38,133 nt of DNA from an uncultured Myxococcales bacterium (GCA_903847405.1 CAINDP010000174.1:1-38133), one strand, 5' to 3'; counted from the stretch's first letter, positions 23,897 to 33,800 are shown. Numbers and translations: made by a program. Notes: generated by a model not told the origin, from the letters alone.

Positions 23897-25018
23897 TCAC
23901 CCAGCGTCGTCGGGCCCGCCCGGGATCTGGACCTCGTAGGCCGTGCTGCGGCCTCCCCCGGCGCCCCTGCGCAGCACGCCGCGTTCCACCAGCGCCAGGA
24001 TGTCCCTCCAGGCCGTGTCCTGCGAGCACCCTGCGACTGCCGCCCACTTCGACGTCGTCAGTCGCCCCTCGAAACCGTCCAGCACGCGGTTCAGCACGCG
24101 GGCCTGCCGGTCGTTCATCGAAACGCCGCGGTGCCGCTCCCAGAAGCGGGCCTTCGCCAGCACCGAGTCGAGGGTCAGGCGCGCGCCGTCGACGGCTTCG
24201 CCCAGGCACGCCAGGAACCATTCTCCCCATGCGGACACGTCGATGCCGCCGCTCTGCGCCCGCTCCAGTTCCCGGTAGTAGGCGCGCCGCACTTGCTGGA
24301 TGCGCGACGACATGCTGTAGAAGCGCTGCCCGCTACCCTCCGAGCGGGCCAGCGCCATGTCCGCGATGGCCCGCGCGATGCGCCCGTTCCCGTCCTCGAA
24401 GGGATGGACCGTCACGAACCAGAGGTGCGCCAGAGCGGCCTTCAACACGGGGTCTTCGGCGGGCTCCCCCTCGAACCACGCCAGGAACGCGTCCATCTCC
24501 GCGTCCAGGCGGGCGGCGGGAGGCGCCTCGAAGTGCACACGCTGCCGACCTACGGGGCCGGACACTACCTGCATGGGACCCTGCTCATCGTCGCGCCAGG
24601 CGCCGACCCGGACGCGACGCAGCCCGCTCCGCCCGGCGGGGAAAAGCGCCCCGTGCCAGGCCCACAACCGCTCCCTGGTCAGGGGCCGGTCGAATCCCCC
24701 CGTCGCGTCCACCATCACCTCGACGATGCCCTCGACGTTCCGGTCGGTCGCTGGGACCGCCCCGGCGTCCAGCCCCAGGCGCCGGGCCAGCGAAGACCGG
24801 ACCTGCTCCGTATCCAGCAGTTCGCCTTCGACCTCGCTGCTCTTCACGATGTCGAGGGTCAACGTGCGCAGGACCGCTTCCTGCCGCAGGGGGAATCCCA
24901 GCGCGCCCATGCGGCCCTGCAGCAGCCCCTGCCTGTGACGCACGTCGGCCAGCTGCCGGGCCAGTCGCGCCTCGTCCAGCCGCATCCGCGGCCACTCGTC
25001 CACCTGCCAGAGGTACAC
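23897..25018 (-). CDS. Fic-domain protein (DUF4172-type N-terminus, C-terminal HTH), probable AMPylase
   Basis: A 373-residue cytoplasmic enzyme expected to transfer AMP from ATP to a target protein hydroxyl. The N-terminal part MYLWQVDEWPRM... matches the DUF4172 region found in many Fic proteins. The inhibitory helix motif (S/T)xxxE(G/N) appears as SSEVEG at 60-65, with Glu64 as the inhibitory residue, making it a self-inhibited class II Fic. The active-site loop HPFEDGNGRIAR is at 205-216 with all catalytic residues present. Residues about 304-353 form a winged helix-turn-helix, suggesting DNA binding and autoregulation. I chose GTG 25016-25018 because GGAG lies six bases upstream and the family begins there; the ATG at 25057 overlaps the promoter and operator. 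No antitoxin gene is adjacent, as expected for class II. The gene is flanked by 15-bp direct repeats. Confidence 0.92.
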   Translation of the reverse strand: MYLWQVDEWPRMRLDEARLARQLADVRHRQGLLQGRMGALGFPLRQEAVLRTLTLDIVKSSEVEGELLDTEQVRSSLARRLGLDAGAVPATDRNVEGIVEVMVDATGGFDRPLTRERLWAWHGALFPAGRSGLRRVRVGAWRDDEQGPMQVVSGPVGRQRVHFEAPPAARLDAEMDAFLAWFEGEPAEDPVLKAALAHLWFVTVHPFEDGNGRIARAIADMALARSEGSGQRFYSMSSRIQQVRRAYYRELERAQSGGIDVSAWGEWFLACLGEAVDGARLTLDSVLAKARFWERHRGVSMNDRQARVLNRVLDGFEGRLTTSKWAAVAGCSQDTAWRDILALVERGVLRRGAGGGRSTAYEVQIPGGPDDAG

Positions 25019-25022
25019 ATCT

Positions 25023-25073
25023 ATCTCCGCATTTCTTGCGGAGATTATAGCGCCCAATCTCCGCAGGGGACAA
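25023..25073 (-). promoter_or_regulatory. Fic promoter overlapped by a three-half-site operator
   Basis: A 9-bp word occurs three times: ATCTCCGCA at 25023-25031, its inverse TGCGGAGAT at 25037-25045 (perfect palindrome, 5-bp centre) and a direct copy ATCTCCGCA at 25057-25065. On the minus strand TTGTCC (25073-25068) is followed after 18 bases by a consensus TATAAT (25049-25044). The palindrome covers the expected transcription start (about 25037) and the GGAG ribosome-binding site; the third half-site lies in the spacer. This fits autorepression by the Fic protein's HTH. Confidence 0.65.
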
Positions 25074-25079
25074 GTCGAA

Positions 25080-25094
25080 CCGCAGGCTCAGAAC
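25080..25094. repeat. 15-bp direct repeat, right of the Fic cassette
   Basis: CCGCAGGCTCAGAAC, identical to 23867-23881. Here the repeat covers the stop codon (25088-25090) and the last codons of the beta-barrel gene. Confidence 0.75.
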
Positions 25095-26419
25095 ACCATG
25101 TGCAGGCGCAGGCGGACGCTGAACATGTCGTTGACGCGGCTGTTTTCGAAGGCGGGCTGCAGGTTGGCCCGGGCGTATGAAAACACCACCTTGGCCATCA
25201 GGTTGTCCAGAACGATGGGGTGGCGGAACGACACGAAGGCCTGCTGGTGGCTGGCGCGGCCGGTGCGCCCGATCTGGTCGTTGAACTGGCGGTCGCCCTG
25301 GCGGGTGTAGTTGTACCCCATCCCCAGCACCGCGGACCAGAAGCCGAAGTTGAAGAAGCCGCCCGCGGACAGGGTGTCCGGGCTGCCCTTTTCGTCCACC
25401 CTGTCGAAGGAATCGATGCGGTCGATCACGCCGTAGGCGGCGTTTCCCCCGAACTGGAACCGCGCGACCTTGTGGGGTTCGTCGAAGTTGAACTGCAGGC
25501 CGCCGCCCACGCCCCACTGGCGCTCCCACTCCTTCTTGCCGTCCTCCTGGTGGGTCCGGCGCCGCCACTCCCCGGCCACCTTCAACTTGACCCAGCCGAA
25601 GTCCAGGATGCCCGCGGGCCGGATGCCCAGCGAGTTGTAGCCCAGGGCGTTCCCGAAGACGCCGCTGACCTCGAACCGCAGCCACTTCAGCGGGTACAGG
25701 TGCAGGGCGGCCGCGCCAAAGCCGTTCTGGCGATAGAAGGCGTAGTTGACCTCGTAGATGTCCGGGCCGCCGAACGCGCCCTGGTCTTCCAGGGTGTCCC
25801 GCTCCAGGCCCTCGCCCTTGTGGTACACCTCCCAGGCCTCGTAGCGCCCCACCTGGATGTCGACCAGGTCCCACAAGCCTAGACGGACCCAGGCGTCGTC
25901 GACGAAGATGGCGGGGACGCCGGGGATCTGCTCGATGGACGCCAGCATCTGGCCCTTGGCCTGGATGAAGAACCGCTTCCAGGTCTTGGTGGCCGTGACG
26001 TCCAGCATGAACCGGCCCCGGGCAATCCAGTACTGCAGGTTCGCCTCGGTGGACAGTCCGCGCTGGCTTTTTTCATAGCCGGCGTCGAACCAGAAGTCCC
26101 CGCCCAGGTGGATGCCGTCCCCGCGAATGGGCGACTGGATGCCGTCAGCGGGGTAGTAGGGCGAGGCGATGTCCCGGCCCCACCGCCGGGGACCGGGTTC
26201 GTCGCCGGCCTCGGCGGAACCTGCGAACAGTCCCTGCAGCCCGGTGGCCAGGACCGGCTGGGCGAACAGGCCGTAAGCGGGACGCTTGGGGGCGGCGGGC
26301 GCGACGGGCGCGGCGGCGGCCTCGACGGCGGGCGCGGCCGGGGTCGCGGCCTCCTCGGCCCTTGCCTCCATTCCGGCACACAGAAGCGGGATCAACGTGA
26401 TCCAGGCAAAACGAGTCAT
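25088..26419 (-). CDS. Predicted outer-membrane beta-barrel (porin-like) protein
   Basis: A 443-residue protein: signal peptide MTRFAWITLIPLLCAGMEARA, an Ala/Pro-rich stretch (about 22-46), then alternating amphipathic strands typical of a Gram-negative outer-membrane barrel (LGGDFWFDAGYE, FMLDVTATKTW, DLVDIQVGRYEAWEVY, VKLKVAGEWRRR, FQFGGNAAYGVID, FWSAVLGMGYNYTRQ). The final strand FSVRLRLHMVF ends in Phe, the usual C-terminal signal for barrel assembly. GRYEAWEVYH resembles phosphate- or sugar-selective porin strands, but the substrate is unassigned. Start ATG 26417-26419 overlaps the GH3 stop by four bases (ATGA), with a purine-rich GGGGGAGA upstream, so the two genes are translationally coupled. 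The pair may import and split oligosaccharides. Confidence 0.85.
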   Translation of the reverse strand: MTRFAWITLIPLLCAGMEARAEEAATPAAPAVEAAAAPVAPAAPKRPAYGLFAQPVLATGLQGLFAGSAEAGDEPGPRRWGRDIASPYYPADGIQSPIRGDGIHLGGDFWFDAGYEKSQRGLSTEANLQYWIARGRFMLDVTATKTWKRFFIQAKGQMLASIEQIPGVPAIFVDDAWVRLGLWDLVDIQVGRYEAWEVYHKGEGLERDTLEDQGAFGGPDIYEVNYAFYRQNGFGAAALHLYPLKWLRFEVSGVFGNALGYNSLGIRPAGILDFGWVKLKVAGEWRRRTHQEDGKKEWERQWGVGGGLQFNFDEPHKVARFQFGGNAAYGVIDRIDSFDRVDEKGSPDTLSAGGFFNFGFWSAVLGMGYNYTRQGDRQFNDQIGRTGRASHQQAFVSFRHPIVLDNLMAKVVFSYARANLQPAFENSRVNDMFSVRLRLHMVF

Positions 26420-28608
26420 TCTCCCCCCCCTTCGCTGTGCAGTTGCGGCTGGCTCCCGATGGCGAAGGTGCCGGACAGAGGCAGGTGGCCCACGTCCGGT
26501 CCGACCTCGACCTTGTAGGACGTCCGCTCGATCACCCACCGGTTCTGGCCCGTGTCCCAGACCTTCAGGTCCGGGATGCGCAGGGGAATTTCCACGGTCT
26601 TCGTCTGGCCCGGCTCCAGGGACACCCGGGCGAACCCCTTCAGTTCCCGCACGAACTTGCGCGCCGTGGACTCCGGCCGCCCCACGTACAACTGGGGCAC
26701 CGCCACGCCCGGCCGGGTGCCGATGTTCTTGACGTCCACCGTCACGGTCAGCAGCCCGGAATCGGTCACGGTGTCACACGGCAGCGTCAGGTTGCTGTAC
26801 TCGAACGTCGTGTAGGACAGGCCGTAGCCGAAGGGGAACAGCGGCACAAGGCTGGGGTTGTGGTCGAAGTGCCGGTACCCGTGGAAGAAGTCCATCGGGG
26901 TGTCGTTCTGCTTGTTGCCGAATTCCGGGCAGTCCGCCCATGCCTTCGGCCACGTCTGGGGGACCCGCCCCTGGAAGTCCTGGTCGCCGAACAGGAGGTC
27001 CGCCAGCGCGTCGCCCCCCTCCATGCCGGGGTACCAGGCCATGACGATGGCGTCGGCGGCATCGCGCCACCGCTCCATCGTGATGGGCCCGCCGGCCTCC
27101 ATCACCACGATCGTTTTCGTCTGGGCGGCCACCGCCTGGATCAGCGCCTCCTGTTCCGCGTTCAGATCCAGGGTGTCCCGGTCGCCGCCCCCGAACACGG
27201 CCTCGCCCTCGTCCGATGTGGTCAGGGCCACCACCACGATGGCCAGGTCGGCCCCTGTGGCGGCATCCGCGTCGTTGCCCGTGACGACCTCGACGGCAGG
27301 CGATGCCTTCAGCGCGCGGGCCCGGATCCCCGCGAGGGGGGTGACCGCGAAGGACGGCACGACGTTGCTGCTGCCCGCATCGCCCAGGCGCGCCTGGTCC
27401 GCGAAGGGCCCGATGACCGCGATGCGGTGGGCCGTCGCGGGGTCGATGGGCAGCGCGTTCCCCTGGTTCTTCAGCAGCACCATGCCCTTCCAGGCGGCCT
27501 CCCGGGCCAGCGCCTTGTGGGCGGTGCTCTCGATGTCCGCCGGGTCGCCCACGAAGGGCTCATCCAGCAGCGCGAAGCCGAACTTGAACTTGATGCGCAG
27601 GATGCGCCGCACCGCGTCGTCGATGAGGCTTTCGGGGACCTGCTTCTGCGTGACCGCCTGCTCCAGCCCCTGGTAATACACGGGCATCGGCATTTCCACG
27701 TCCATGCCCGCCAGGGCCGAGTCGACCGTGCTCTGGGCGGCGTACCAGTCGCTGACCACGAACCCGTCGAAGCCCCATTCGTCCTTCAGGAGGTCCCGCA
27801 GCAGGGGCCGGTTCTCGCTGCAGTAGGCGCCGTTCAACTTGTTGTAGGCGGACATGACGCAGGCGGCGTCGGCCTCCTTCACGATCATTTCGAACTGCCG
27901 GGTGTACACCTCGCGCAGCGTCTGTTCGTCCATGACGGCGTTGTTCGTCATGCGCGTGTCCTCGACGTTGTTCCCGGCGAAGTGCTTGACGCAGGCGGCG
28001 ACCTGGGTCTGGACGCCCTGGGTGAAGGCGACGCCCATCATGCCCTGCAGCCAGGGGTCCTCGCCGTAGGTTTCCTGCCCGCGGCCCCAGGCGGGGTGCC
28101 GCAGGACGTTCACCGTCGGGGCCAGGATGACGTTGCTCCCGAAGCCCCGCATCTCCTTCCCCATGGCCTCGCCGACGCGCAATTCCAGGTCCGTGTCCCA
28201 GGCGGCCGCGCGGGACACGGCGACCGGGAAGGCCGTCGCGGGCCCGATTTCGCAGCGCACGCCCCGGGGGCCGTCCAGGAAGTACAGGCCCCGGATCTTC
28301 CGGTCCACGTTGTCGGGCGTCTTGAACATGTCGAACTGGATCATGGCGCCGTTCATCTGCTCGATCTTTTCGGCCAGGGTCAGGCTGAGCTGGTCGACCC
28401 GGGGGTCCGTCGTCAGCGTCCGGCGATCCAGCGTCGGCCGGTCGCCGCAGACCAGGGCGGCCTCGCTGACCTCGACGTCGGTCTGTCCCTCGTCGGCAAC
28501 CGGAATGTCCGGGACGTCCTGGACGCCGGGCCCGCCGCCCCGGTCCAGGGACGGGCGCGCGCACGCCGTCAGCAGCACTACCAGCAGGATTCCCAGGGCC
28601 TTCGCCAT
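26416..28608 (-). CDS. Glycoside hydrolase family 3 (beta-glucosidase-type) lipoprotein
   Basis: A 730-residue lipoprotein: signal ALGILLVVLLTAC with Cys16, then a short Asp/Val tether. The GH3 TIM-barrel domain includes LDGPRGVR (110-117), GRGQETYGEDP (about 176-186), CVKHFAGNN (about 207-214) and the nucleophile Asp287 in GFVVSDWYA. The alpha/beta sandwich domain follows (GKGMVLLKN-type segment, then IAVIGPFAD), and a fibronectin-III-like C-terminal domain closes (FPFGYGLSYTTFEYSNL, VTVDVKNIGTRPG). This order is that of bacterial beta-glucosidases, beta-xylosidases and bglX-type enzymes that remove terminal sugars. Start ATG 28606-28608 has AGGAGG eight bases upstream. It leads a two-gene operon with the beta-barrel gene and is driven by the promoter at 28657-28685. 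A lipidated form would sit on the outer membrane facing the periplasm or the exterior. Confidence 0.95.
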   Translation of the reverse strand: MAKALGILLVVLLTACARPSLDRGGGPGVQDVPDIPVADEGQTDVEVSEAALVCGDRPTLDRRTLTTDPRVDQLSLTLAEKIEQMNGAMIQFDMFKTPDNVDRKIRGLYFLDGPRGVRCEIGPATAFPVAVSRAAAWDTDLELRVGEAMGKEMRGFGSNVILAPTVNVLRHPAWGRGQETYGEDPWLQGMMGVAFTQGVQTQVAACVKHFAGNNVEDTRMTNNAVMDEQTLREVYTRQFEMIVKEADAACVMSAYNKLNGAYCSENRPLLRDLLKDEWGFDGFVVSDWYAAQSTVDSALAGMDVEMPMPVYYQGLEQAVTQKQVPESLIDDAVRRILRIKFKFGFALLDEPFVGDPADIESTAHKALAREAAWKGMVLLKNQGNALPIDPATAHRIAVIGPFADQARLGDAGSSNVVPSFAVTPLAGIRARALKASPAVEVVTGNDADAATGADLAIVVVALTTSDEGEAVFGGGDRDTLDLNAEQEALIQAVAAQTKTIVVMEAGGPITMERWRDAADAIVMAWYPGMEGGDALADLLFGDQDFQGRVPQTWPKAWADCPEFGNKQNDTPMDFFHGYRHFDHNPSLVPLFPFGYGLSYTTFEYSNLTLPCDTVTDSGLLTVTVDVKNIGTRPGVAVPQLYVGRPESTARKFVRELKGFARVSLEPGQTKTVEIPLRIPDLKVWDTGQNRWVIERTSYKVEVGPDVGHLPLSGTFAIGSQPQLHSEGGGE

Positions 28609-28656
28609 GTCCGACGCCTCCTTCACCGAAACCGAAGCAGATCACCAACCGGCGGT

Positions 28657-28685
28657 AGGATAGGAGGCGTGTCGCGATGCGTCAA
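28657..28685 (-). promoter_or_regulatory. Promoter of the GH3/beta-barrel operon
   Basis: Minus-strand TTGACG (28685-28680), exactly 17 bases, TATCCT (28662-28657). Expected transcription start near 28650, giving a leader of about 42 bases before ATG 28608. One of the clearest promoters in the window. Confidence 0.6.
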
Positions 28686-28755
28686 CGCATTCCAACCTCC
28701 CGGATCCACCGATGATCCCTCGTGGTGCGCTTCCCGCTTTCCCCCCTTCCCTGCC

Positions 28756-28784
28756 TTGAGCCGGCCCCCCGGTTCCCGTATGCT
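28756..28784 (+). promoter_or_regulatory. Promoter of the MscS-type channel gene
   Basis: TTGAGC (28756-28761), 17-base spacer, TATGCT (28779-28784), about 28 bases before the start codon. It stands back to back with the GH3 promoter in a 204-base divergent region. Confidence 0.55.
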
Positions 28785-28812
28785 CGTGCCCCGGAACGTG
28801 CCTCGGAGGAAG

Positions 28813-30708
28813 ATGAACATCCGGCATTGGATCGCCCCCCTCGTATTGGCGTCGCTGGTCGCATTGCTGATCGCCGGAATGTTGTGGACCCGGCCCGTGG
28901 AACAACCGGTGGGCGAAACGACGGCCCAGGCGGGACAGGCGCCCCAGACGGGGCAGCCCGGGTCCAAGAACAACGCCCCGCGCCGCAAGCAGCGTGTCGT
29001 GGACATGTCCCCCCTGGTGACGGCGCGCCGGATCGCCGCCCTGGCCACGACGCCCGAGGAACAGGATTTCGCGCGTCAGGCGGTTCGACTGGCCAACCAC
29101 TCGGTCGATCTGGCCTTCACCAACGCGCTGCTCCGCGTGACGGAAAACCCGCCCGAACCCACGCCCGAAATCCTGGAACTGACCGCGGCAAAGCAGAAGG
29201 CTGCCGCGGCCGTCGATGCCGGCGAACTGCTGATCAAACAGCTCACCAAGCGCGCAGCCACGGCGTCCGAAACCGAACAGGACGGCCTGGAAGATCAACT
29301 GGAAGTGGCGAAGGCGCAACTGGAACTGGCCCAGGACGAGCTGGACGAAGCCGGCAGCGATCTGGAGCGCGTCGGCGGGGATCCCCAGGCCAGGATCCGC
29401 CGCCTGAAGGCCGCGCGCGACGCCGCCGAAAAGGAATCGACGGACACCACCGCCCCTGCCGCCGGCGCAGCGCCGTTTCGCTTCCCGACGGGCAGCTTCC
29501 TGCAGCGATACCGGGCGTGGTCCGATCAACGGGACAGGATGGCCCAGTTGGCCCTGGCACGGCAGGAGGCCCTGGATGGGGCCCAGCGCATCGACGAGCG
29601 GTGCGCGAAGATTGCCGAGCGCATGAAGAACCGGGCCCAGGAACGCCAGGCGGCCCTGGACTCCGCGACCGGGTTCGCAACGGACGGGGCGGCCGTGGAC
29701 GGCGATGCGTCGTCGAAGGACAAGGCTGCAGCCGCCCTGACCTCCCTCAGGCTGCTCGCCAGCGACCAGCGCCTGTTCAACGACATGGGCAGGCGGTTCC
29801 AGGATCAGCAGGACCTGGCCGCCACCTACGAGGAGTGGGGCTTCCTGGTGGAAACCCAGGCGCGCGTGGCGTTGCACAAGGTGATCAAGGGACTGCTGGT
29901 GATCGTGTCGACGTTGTTCGCCATCTTCATGGCCAGCCGCCTGACGGAATTCCTGCATTTCCGGAAGGAAGCGAAGGGCGTCCGCGTGGGCACGCTGCGG
30001 ACGGTGGTCCGGCTGAGCATCCAGATCGTCGGCGTGCTGGTCATCGTGTTCGCGATCCTGGGCGTCCCCAGCGAAACGACGACCATCCTGGGACTGGCGG
30101 GCGCCGGCCTGACCGTCGCCATGAAGGACTTCATCGTGTCCTTCTTCGGCTGGTTCGTGCTGATCGGCAGGAACGGCATCCGTGTCGGCGACTGGGTCGA
30201 AATCAAGGGCGTGTCCGGCGAGGTCGTCGACATCGGGCTGCTGCGCACGGTGCTGATGGAAACCAGCAGCGTCAGCGACTCGGGGCATCCCACCGGCCGC
30301 CGCGTCGTGTTCGCCAACAGTTTCGCCATCGAAGGGCACTTCTTCAACTTCTCCACATCGGGGCAATGGATGTGGGACGAACTGCAGGTGCTGGTCCCGC
30401 CCGGGGAGGATCTGCCCCCGCTGATCGACGGCATCCGGAAACTGGTGGAGGACAAGACCGCAGCCAACGGCAGTCTGGCGGAAAGCGAGTGGCAGAACAC
30501 GACCACGCGCTACCGCGTGAAGACGTTCAGCACCGGGCCGGGCATCAACGTGGTGCCGACCGTCCAGGGCGTCCAGATCCACGTGCGCTACGTCACGCGC
30601 GCCCACGAAAGCAACGAACTGCGGCGGGAACTGAACAACGCCGTGGTCGAACTGCTGCACGGCAGGGGGGAACCCCTCGTGCCCCAGGCGGGAGCGGTCG
30701 GCGCCTGA
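28813..30708 (+). CDS. MscS-family mechanosensitive channel with long coiled-coil N-terminal domain
   Basis: A 631-residue inner-membrane protein. A first transmembrane helix at about 6-25 (WIAPLVLASLVALLIAGMLW) is followed by a long extracytoplasmic helical region (about 60-345) with a clear coiled coil (QLEVAKAQLELAQDELDEAGSDLE). Two transmembrane helices come next (KGLLVIVSTLFAIFMASRL; RLSIQIVGVLVIVFAILGV), then the pore-lining TM3 and beta domain: TTILGLAGAGLTVAMKDF, GIRVGDWVEIKGVSGEVVDIG. The C-terminal cytosolic domain follows. It should open under membrane tension and release small solutes in osmotic downshock; the long periplasmic domain resembles those of MscK/YnaI-type relatives in layout, not in clear sequence. 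Start ATG 28813 has GGAGG very close (three-base spacer), which may lower translation. The large membrane protein gene follows after 104 bases on the same strand. Confidence 0.9.
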   Translation: MNIRHWIAPLVLASLVALLIAGMLWTRPVEQPVGETTAQAGQAPQTGQPGSKNNAPRRKQRVVDMSPLVTARRIAALATTPEEQDFARQAVRLANHSVDLAFTNALLRVTENPPEPTPEILELTAAKQKAAAAVDAGELLIKQLTKRAATASETEQDGLEDQLEVAKAQLELAQDELDEAGSDLERVGGDPQARIRRLKAARDAAEKESTDTTAPAAGAAPFRFPTGSFLQRYRAWSDQRDRMAQLALARQEALDGAQRIDERCAKIAERMKNRAQERQAALDSATGFATDGAAVDGDASSKDKAAAALTSLRLLASDQRLFNDMGRRFQDQQDLAATYEEWGFLVETQARVALHKVIKGLLVIVSTLFAIFMASRLTEFLHFRKEAKGVRVGTLRTVVRLSIQIVGVLVIVFAILGVPSETTTILGLAGAGLTVAMKDFIVSFFGWFVLIGRNGIRVGDWVEIKGVSGEVVDIGLLRTVLMETSSVSDSGHPTGRRVVFANSFAIEGHFFNFSTSGQWMWDELQVLVPPGEDLPPLIDGIRKLVEDKTAANGSLAESEWQNTTTRYRVKTFSTGPGINVVPTVQGVQIHVRYVTRAHESNELRRELNNAVVELLHGRGEPLVPQAGAVGA

Positions 30709-30812
30709 CCGGTTCCGGGCTGCAGGGCCCGAACGCACAGCCGAATGGAATTGGAAGCCTCCCTCCGGTCCGACCCATGCTACAACCGCAACATCGCCCC
30801 GGGGAGGTCACT

Positions 30813-33800
30813 GTGAGACGGTCGATCACGCTGCTTTCGGTCCTCGCCGCCCTGTCCGTCGCCCTCCCGGCCGCCGCCCGGCCGGCAGCCGCGCGACCGG
30901 CAGCCGCTTCGCCATCCACGGCCGCATCGCTGCCGCTGGAACTGGCCGCGTGGGTCCCCTGGGTGCTGGACGGGGTGCCGGACCGGAACTGTCCCGTCGT
31001 GGACGGCTCCGCGATCTGTACCTGGCCCACGCGCCTGGCCCTGGACCTGGGCACGACCGGCGGGACCTTCGCCTTCGACGTGACGACCGACCGCGAGGCC
31101 GTGGTGGTCCTGCCCGGCGGGACGGCGGCCTGGCCCCTTTCCGTGACCTCGGACACCGGCGAGGTGGCCGTCCTGCAGCGCGAAGGCCTGCCGATCGTGG
31201 TGCTTCCCGCCAGCCAGCATCGGCTGAAGGGGCGTTTCGCCTGGCGGGACCTGCCGGAATCGATCGTCGTCCCCCCGGACGTCGCGCTGGTCCAGTTGTC
31301 CATCGCCGGGAAACCGCTGCCGTTCCCCCGTCGCGAGGAAGGCGGGCTGCTGTGGGTCCAGCCCCGGACCGAAGCGGCCCAGGAAGGCGAATCGCTGGAC
31401 CTGGAGGTCAGCCGCAAGATCACCGACGGGATCCCCGTCCGCGTGACCACGCGCATCGTGCTGCGCGCGTCGGGCAGCCCCCGGGAGGTGGACCTGGGGC
31501 AGATCCTGCTGGCCGGCACGGTCCCCATGGCGGTCGCGGCCGACGTCCCGGCGCGCATCGACGCCACCGGCGCGCTGCGGGTGCAGGTCCGGGCCGGGAC
31601 CTGGAACGTCGAGGTCGTGGCACGGACCGCCGGCGACGTCCCCGAAACGTTCGCCAGTCCCCGGCGCGAGTCCCCCTGGCCTTCGGATGAAACCTGGGTC
31701 TTCGAGGCCGCCGACGCCCTGCGCCAGGTCACCGTGTCCGGCGCCCCGGGCGTGGATCCCACCCGCACCGGGATCCGGGACGACTGGCGCGCCTTTCCCG
31801 CGTACCTGGTCAGCGCCGGGCAGAGCCTGACGATCGCGACCGAGCGCCGCGGCGAGCCCGAGCCTCCCCCGTCCTCGCTGGCGCTGTCCCGGGACGTCTG
31901 GCTGGATCTGGACGGCAAGGGATACACGCTGCGGGACCAGATTCGGGGCCGCCTGACCCGCGACTGGCGCCTGGACCTGGCGTCCCCGGCAGTCCTGGGG
32001 CACGTCGCGGTGGACGGGGTCGACCAGTTGGTCACCACCCGTCCCGGCAGCGGGATCCCGGGCGTGGAACTGCGTCGCGGCGATCTGAACCTGGTGGCCG
32101 AGTCCCGCGTCGACGGCGACACGCGGACGCTGCCCGCCGTCGGCTGGTCCACGGACGTCGACGACCTGAAGGTCCGCCTGCACCTGGCGCCGGGATGGAC
32201 GCTGCTGTCGGCGTCCGGCGTGGATCGCCTGCCGGGGACCTGGGTCGAGCGCTGGACGCTGCTCAGTTTCCTGTTCGTGCTGCTGATCGCCCTGGCCGTG
32301 GCGCGCCTGACCCGCTGGTGGTGGGGGCTCCTGGCCCTGGCCGGCCTGGTCCTGGCCCAGCACGAGCCGGGCCGCCCCTGGTGGATCTGGGTCTGGGTCA
32401 GCCTGCTGGCCGCCACGGCCCTGTTGAAGGTCGTTCCCGACGGGCGGTTCCGCCTGGCCGTGCGCCTGTGGTGGGCGGGCACCCTGGTGGCCCTGGCCCT
32501 GGTCCTGATCCCCTTCACCGTGTACGAGATCCGCACCGGGATCCACCCCCAGGTCGGGATCGGCGCGGCCCAGGGCGTCGACCTGCTGTCCAGCAACGAC
32601 GAGTACGAGGCCCCGAACGCCCCCGCCGCCATGGACCGGACGCTGGCGAACGAGGTCACCCGGGCGGAGGCCGAGGCGGCGGAGCAAATGGAGGAGGACA
32701 AGGCAACGATCGAATTGGACGATGAGGCCGACGCGGTCGGCAAGGCCCGGATGGAACCGGGTCGACCACGCAAGGGCACCCTGGCTGACCTGATGCCCAA
32801 GCCCCAGCAGCAGGCCCCGTCCGGCGCGGGGTCCTACCGCGCGATGAAGAAGCAGGCGATGCAGAACGACCCGAACGCCGTGGTGCAGACCGGCCCGGGC
32901 GTCCCGACCTGGTCGTGGGCGACGTCGCGCCTGGACTGGAGCGGGCCCGTGGACGCGGGGCACACGGTTCGGCTGTGGCTGCTGTCCCCCGGGATGAACC
33001 TGGCGCTGGCCCTGCTGCGCGTAGCCCTGCTGCTGGCGCTGACGTGGGTGCTGGTCCGGACCGGATGGACGATCGGGGCCCCGATCGCACGCACCGGTGG
33101 ACCGCGGGTCCCCCCCGCTGCGGGCGCCGCGACGGTCGCCCTGCTGCTGGCCCTGCTGGTGCCCGGCCTGGCCCGGTCGGAGGTGCCACCGCAAGACGTC
33201 CTGGACGACCTGAGGGGCCGGCTGCTGCGTCCCGAGCCCTGCCAGCCCGACTGCGTATCGACGTCGGTGGTGGCCCTGACGGTCCGCGGAAGCACCCTGT
33301 CCCTGCGCGCCGAAATCCACGCGGGCGCACGGGTCCAGTGGCCCGTGCCCGGTCCCGCCCGCAACTGGGTCCCCGGCGCCGTGACGGTGGACGGCAAGCC
33401 CGACGCCGCCATGGTCCTGCTGCAGGACGGCTTCCTGCACGTTCGCCTGGGCCCCGGCCGCCACGTGGTCGAGGCCACGGGCCCCACGCCGCTGGTCGAC
33501 GCCCTGACCCTGGAGTTCGCGGATGCGCCGCACCGCGTCGAGGCCACGGCCACGGGCTGGGACCTGGAGGGCCTGCGGGACGACGGCCGCGCCGAGCGGT
33601 CCATCCGCCTGATCCGACGGGCCCAGATCGCGGCCGACGGCGCTGCGGACGGCGAGGCGGCGGGCGAGGCAAAGCCGGAAGACAGCAGCGGCGCCGGCAA
33701 CCTGCCGCCCTGGCTGGAGGTGACTCGCACCCTGGACATCGGGATCCCCTGGCTGGTCCACACGGAAGTCCACCGGGCCAGCCCCACCGGTTCGCCCGTG

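Noticed and set aside
23897-25018. A Fic toxin with a separate antitoxin (FicTA)
   Set aside because: The inhibitory motif SSEVEG lies within the same protein, and no small antitoxin ORF is adjacent.
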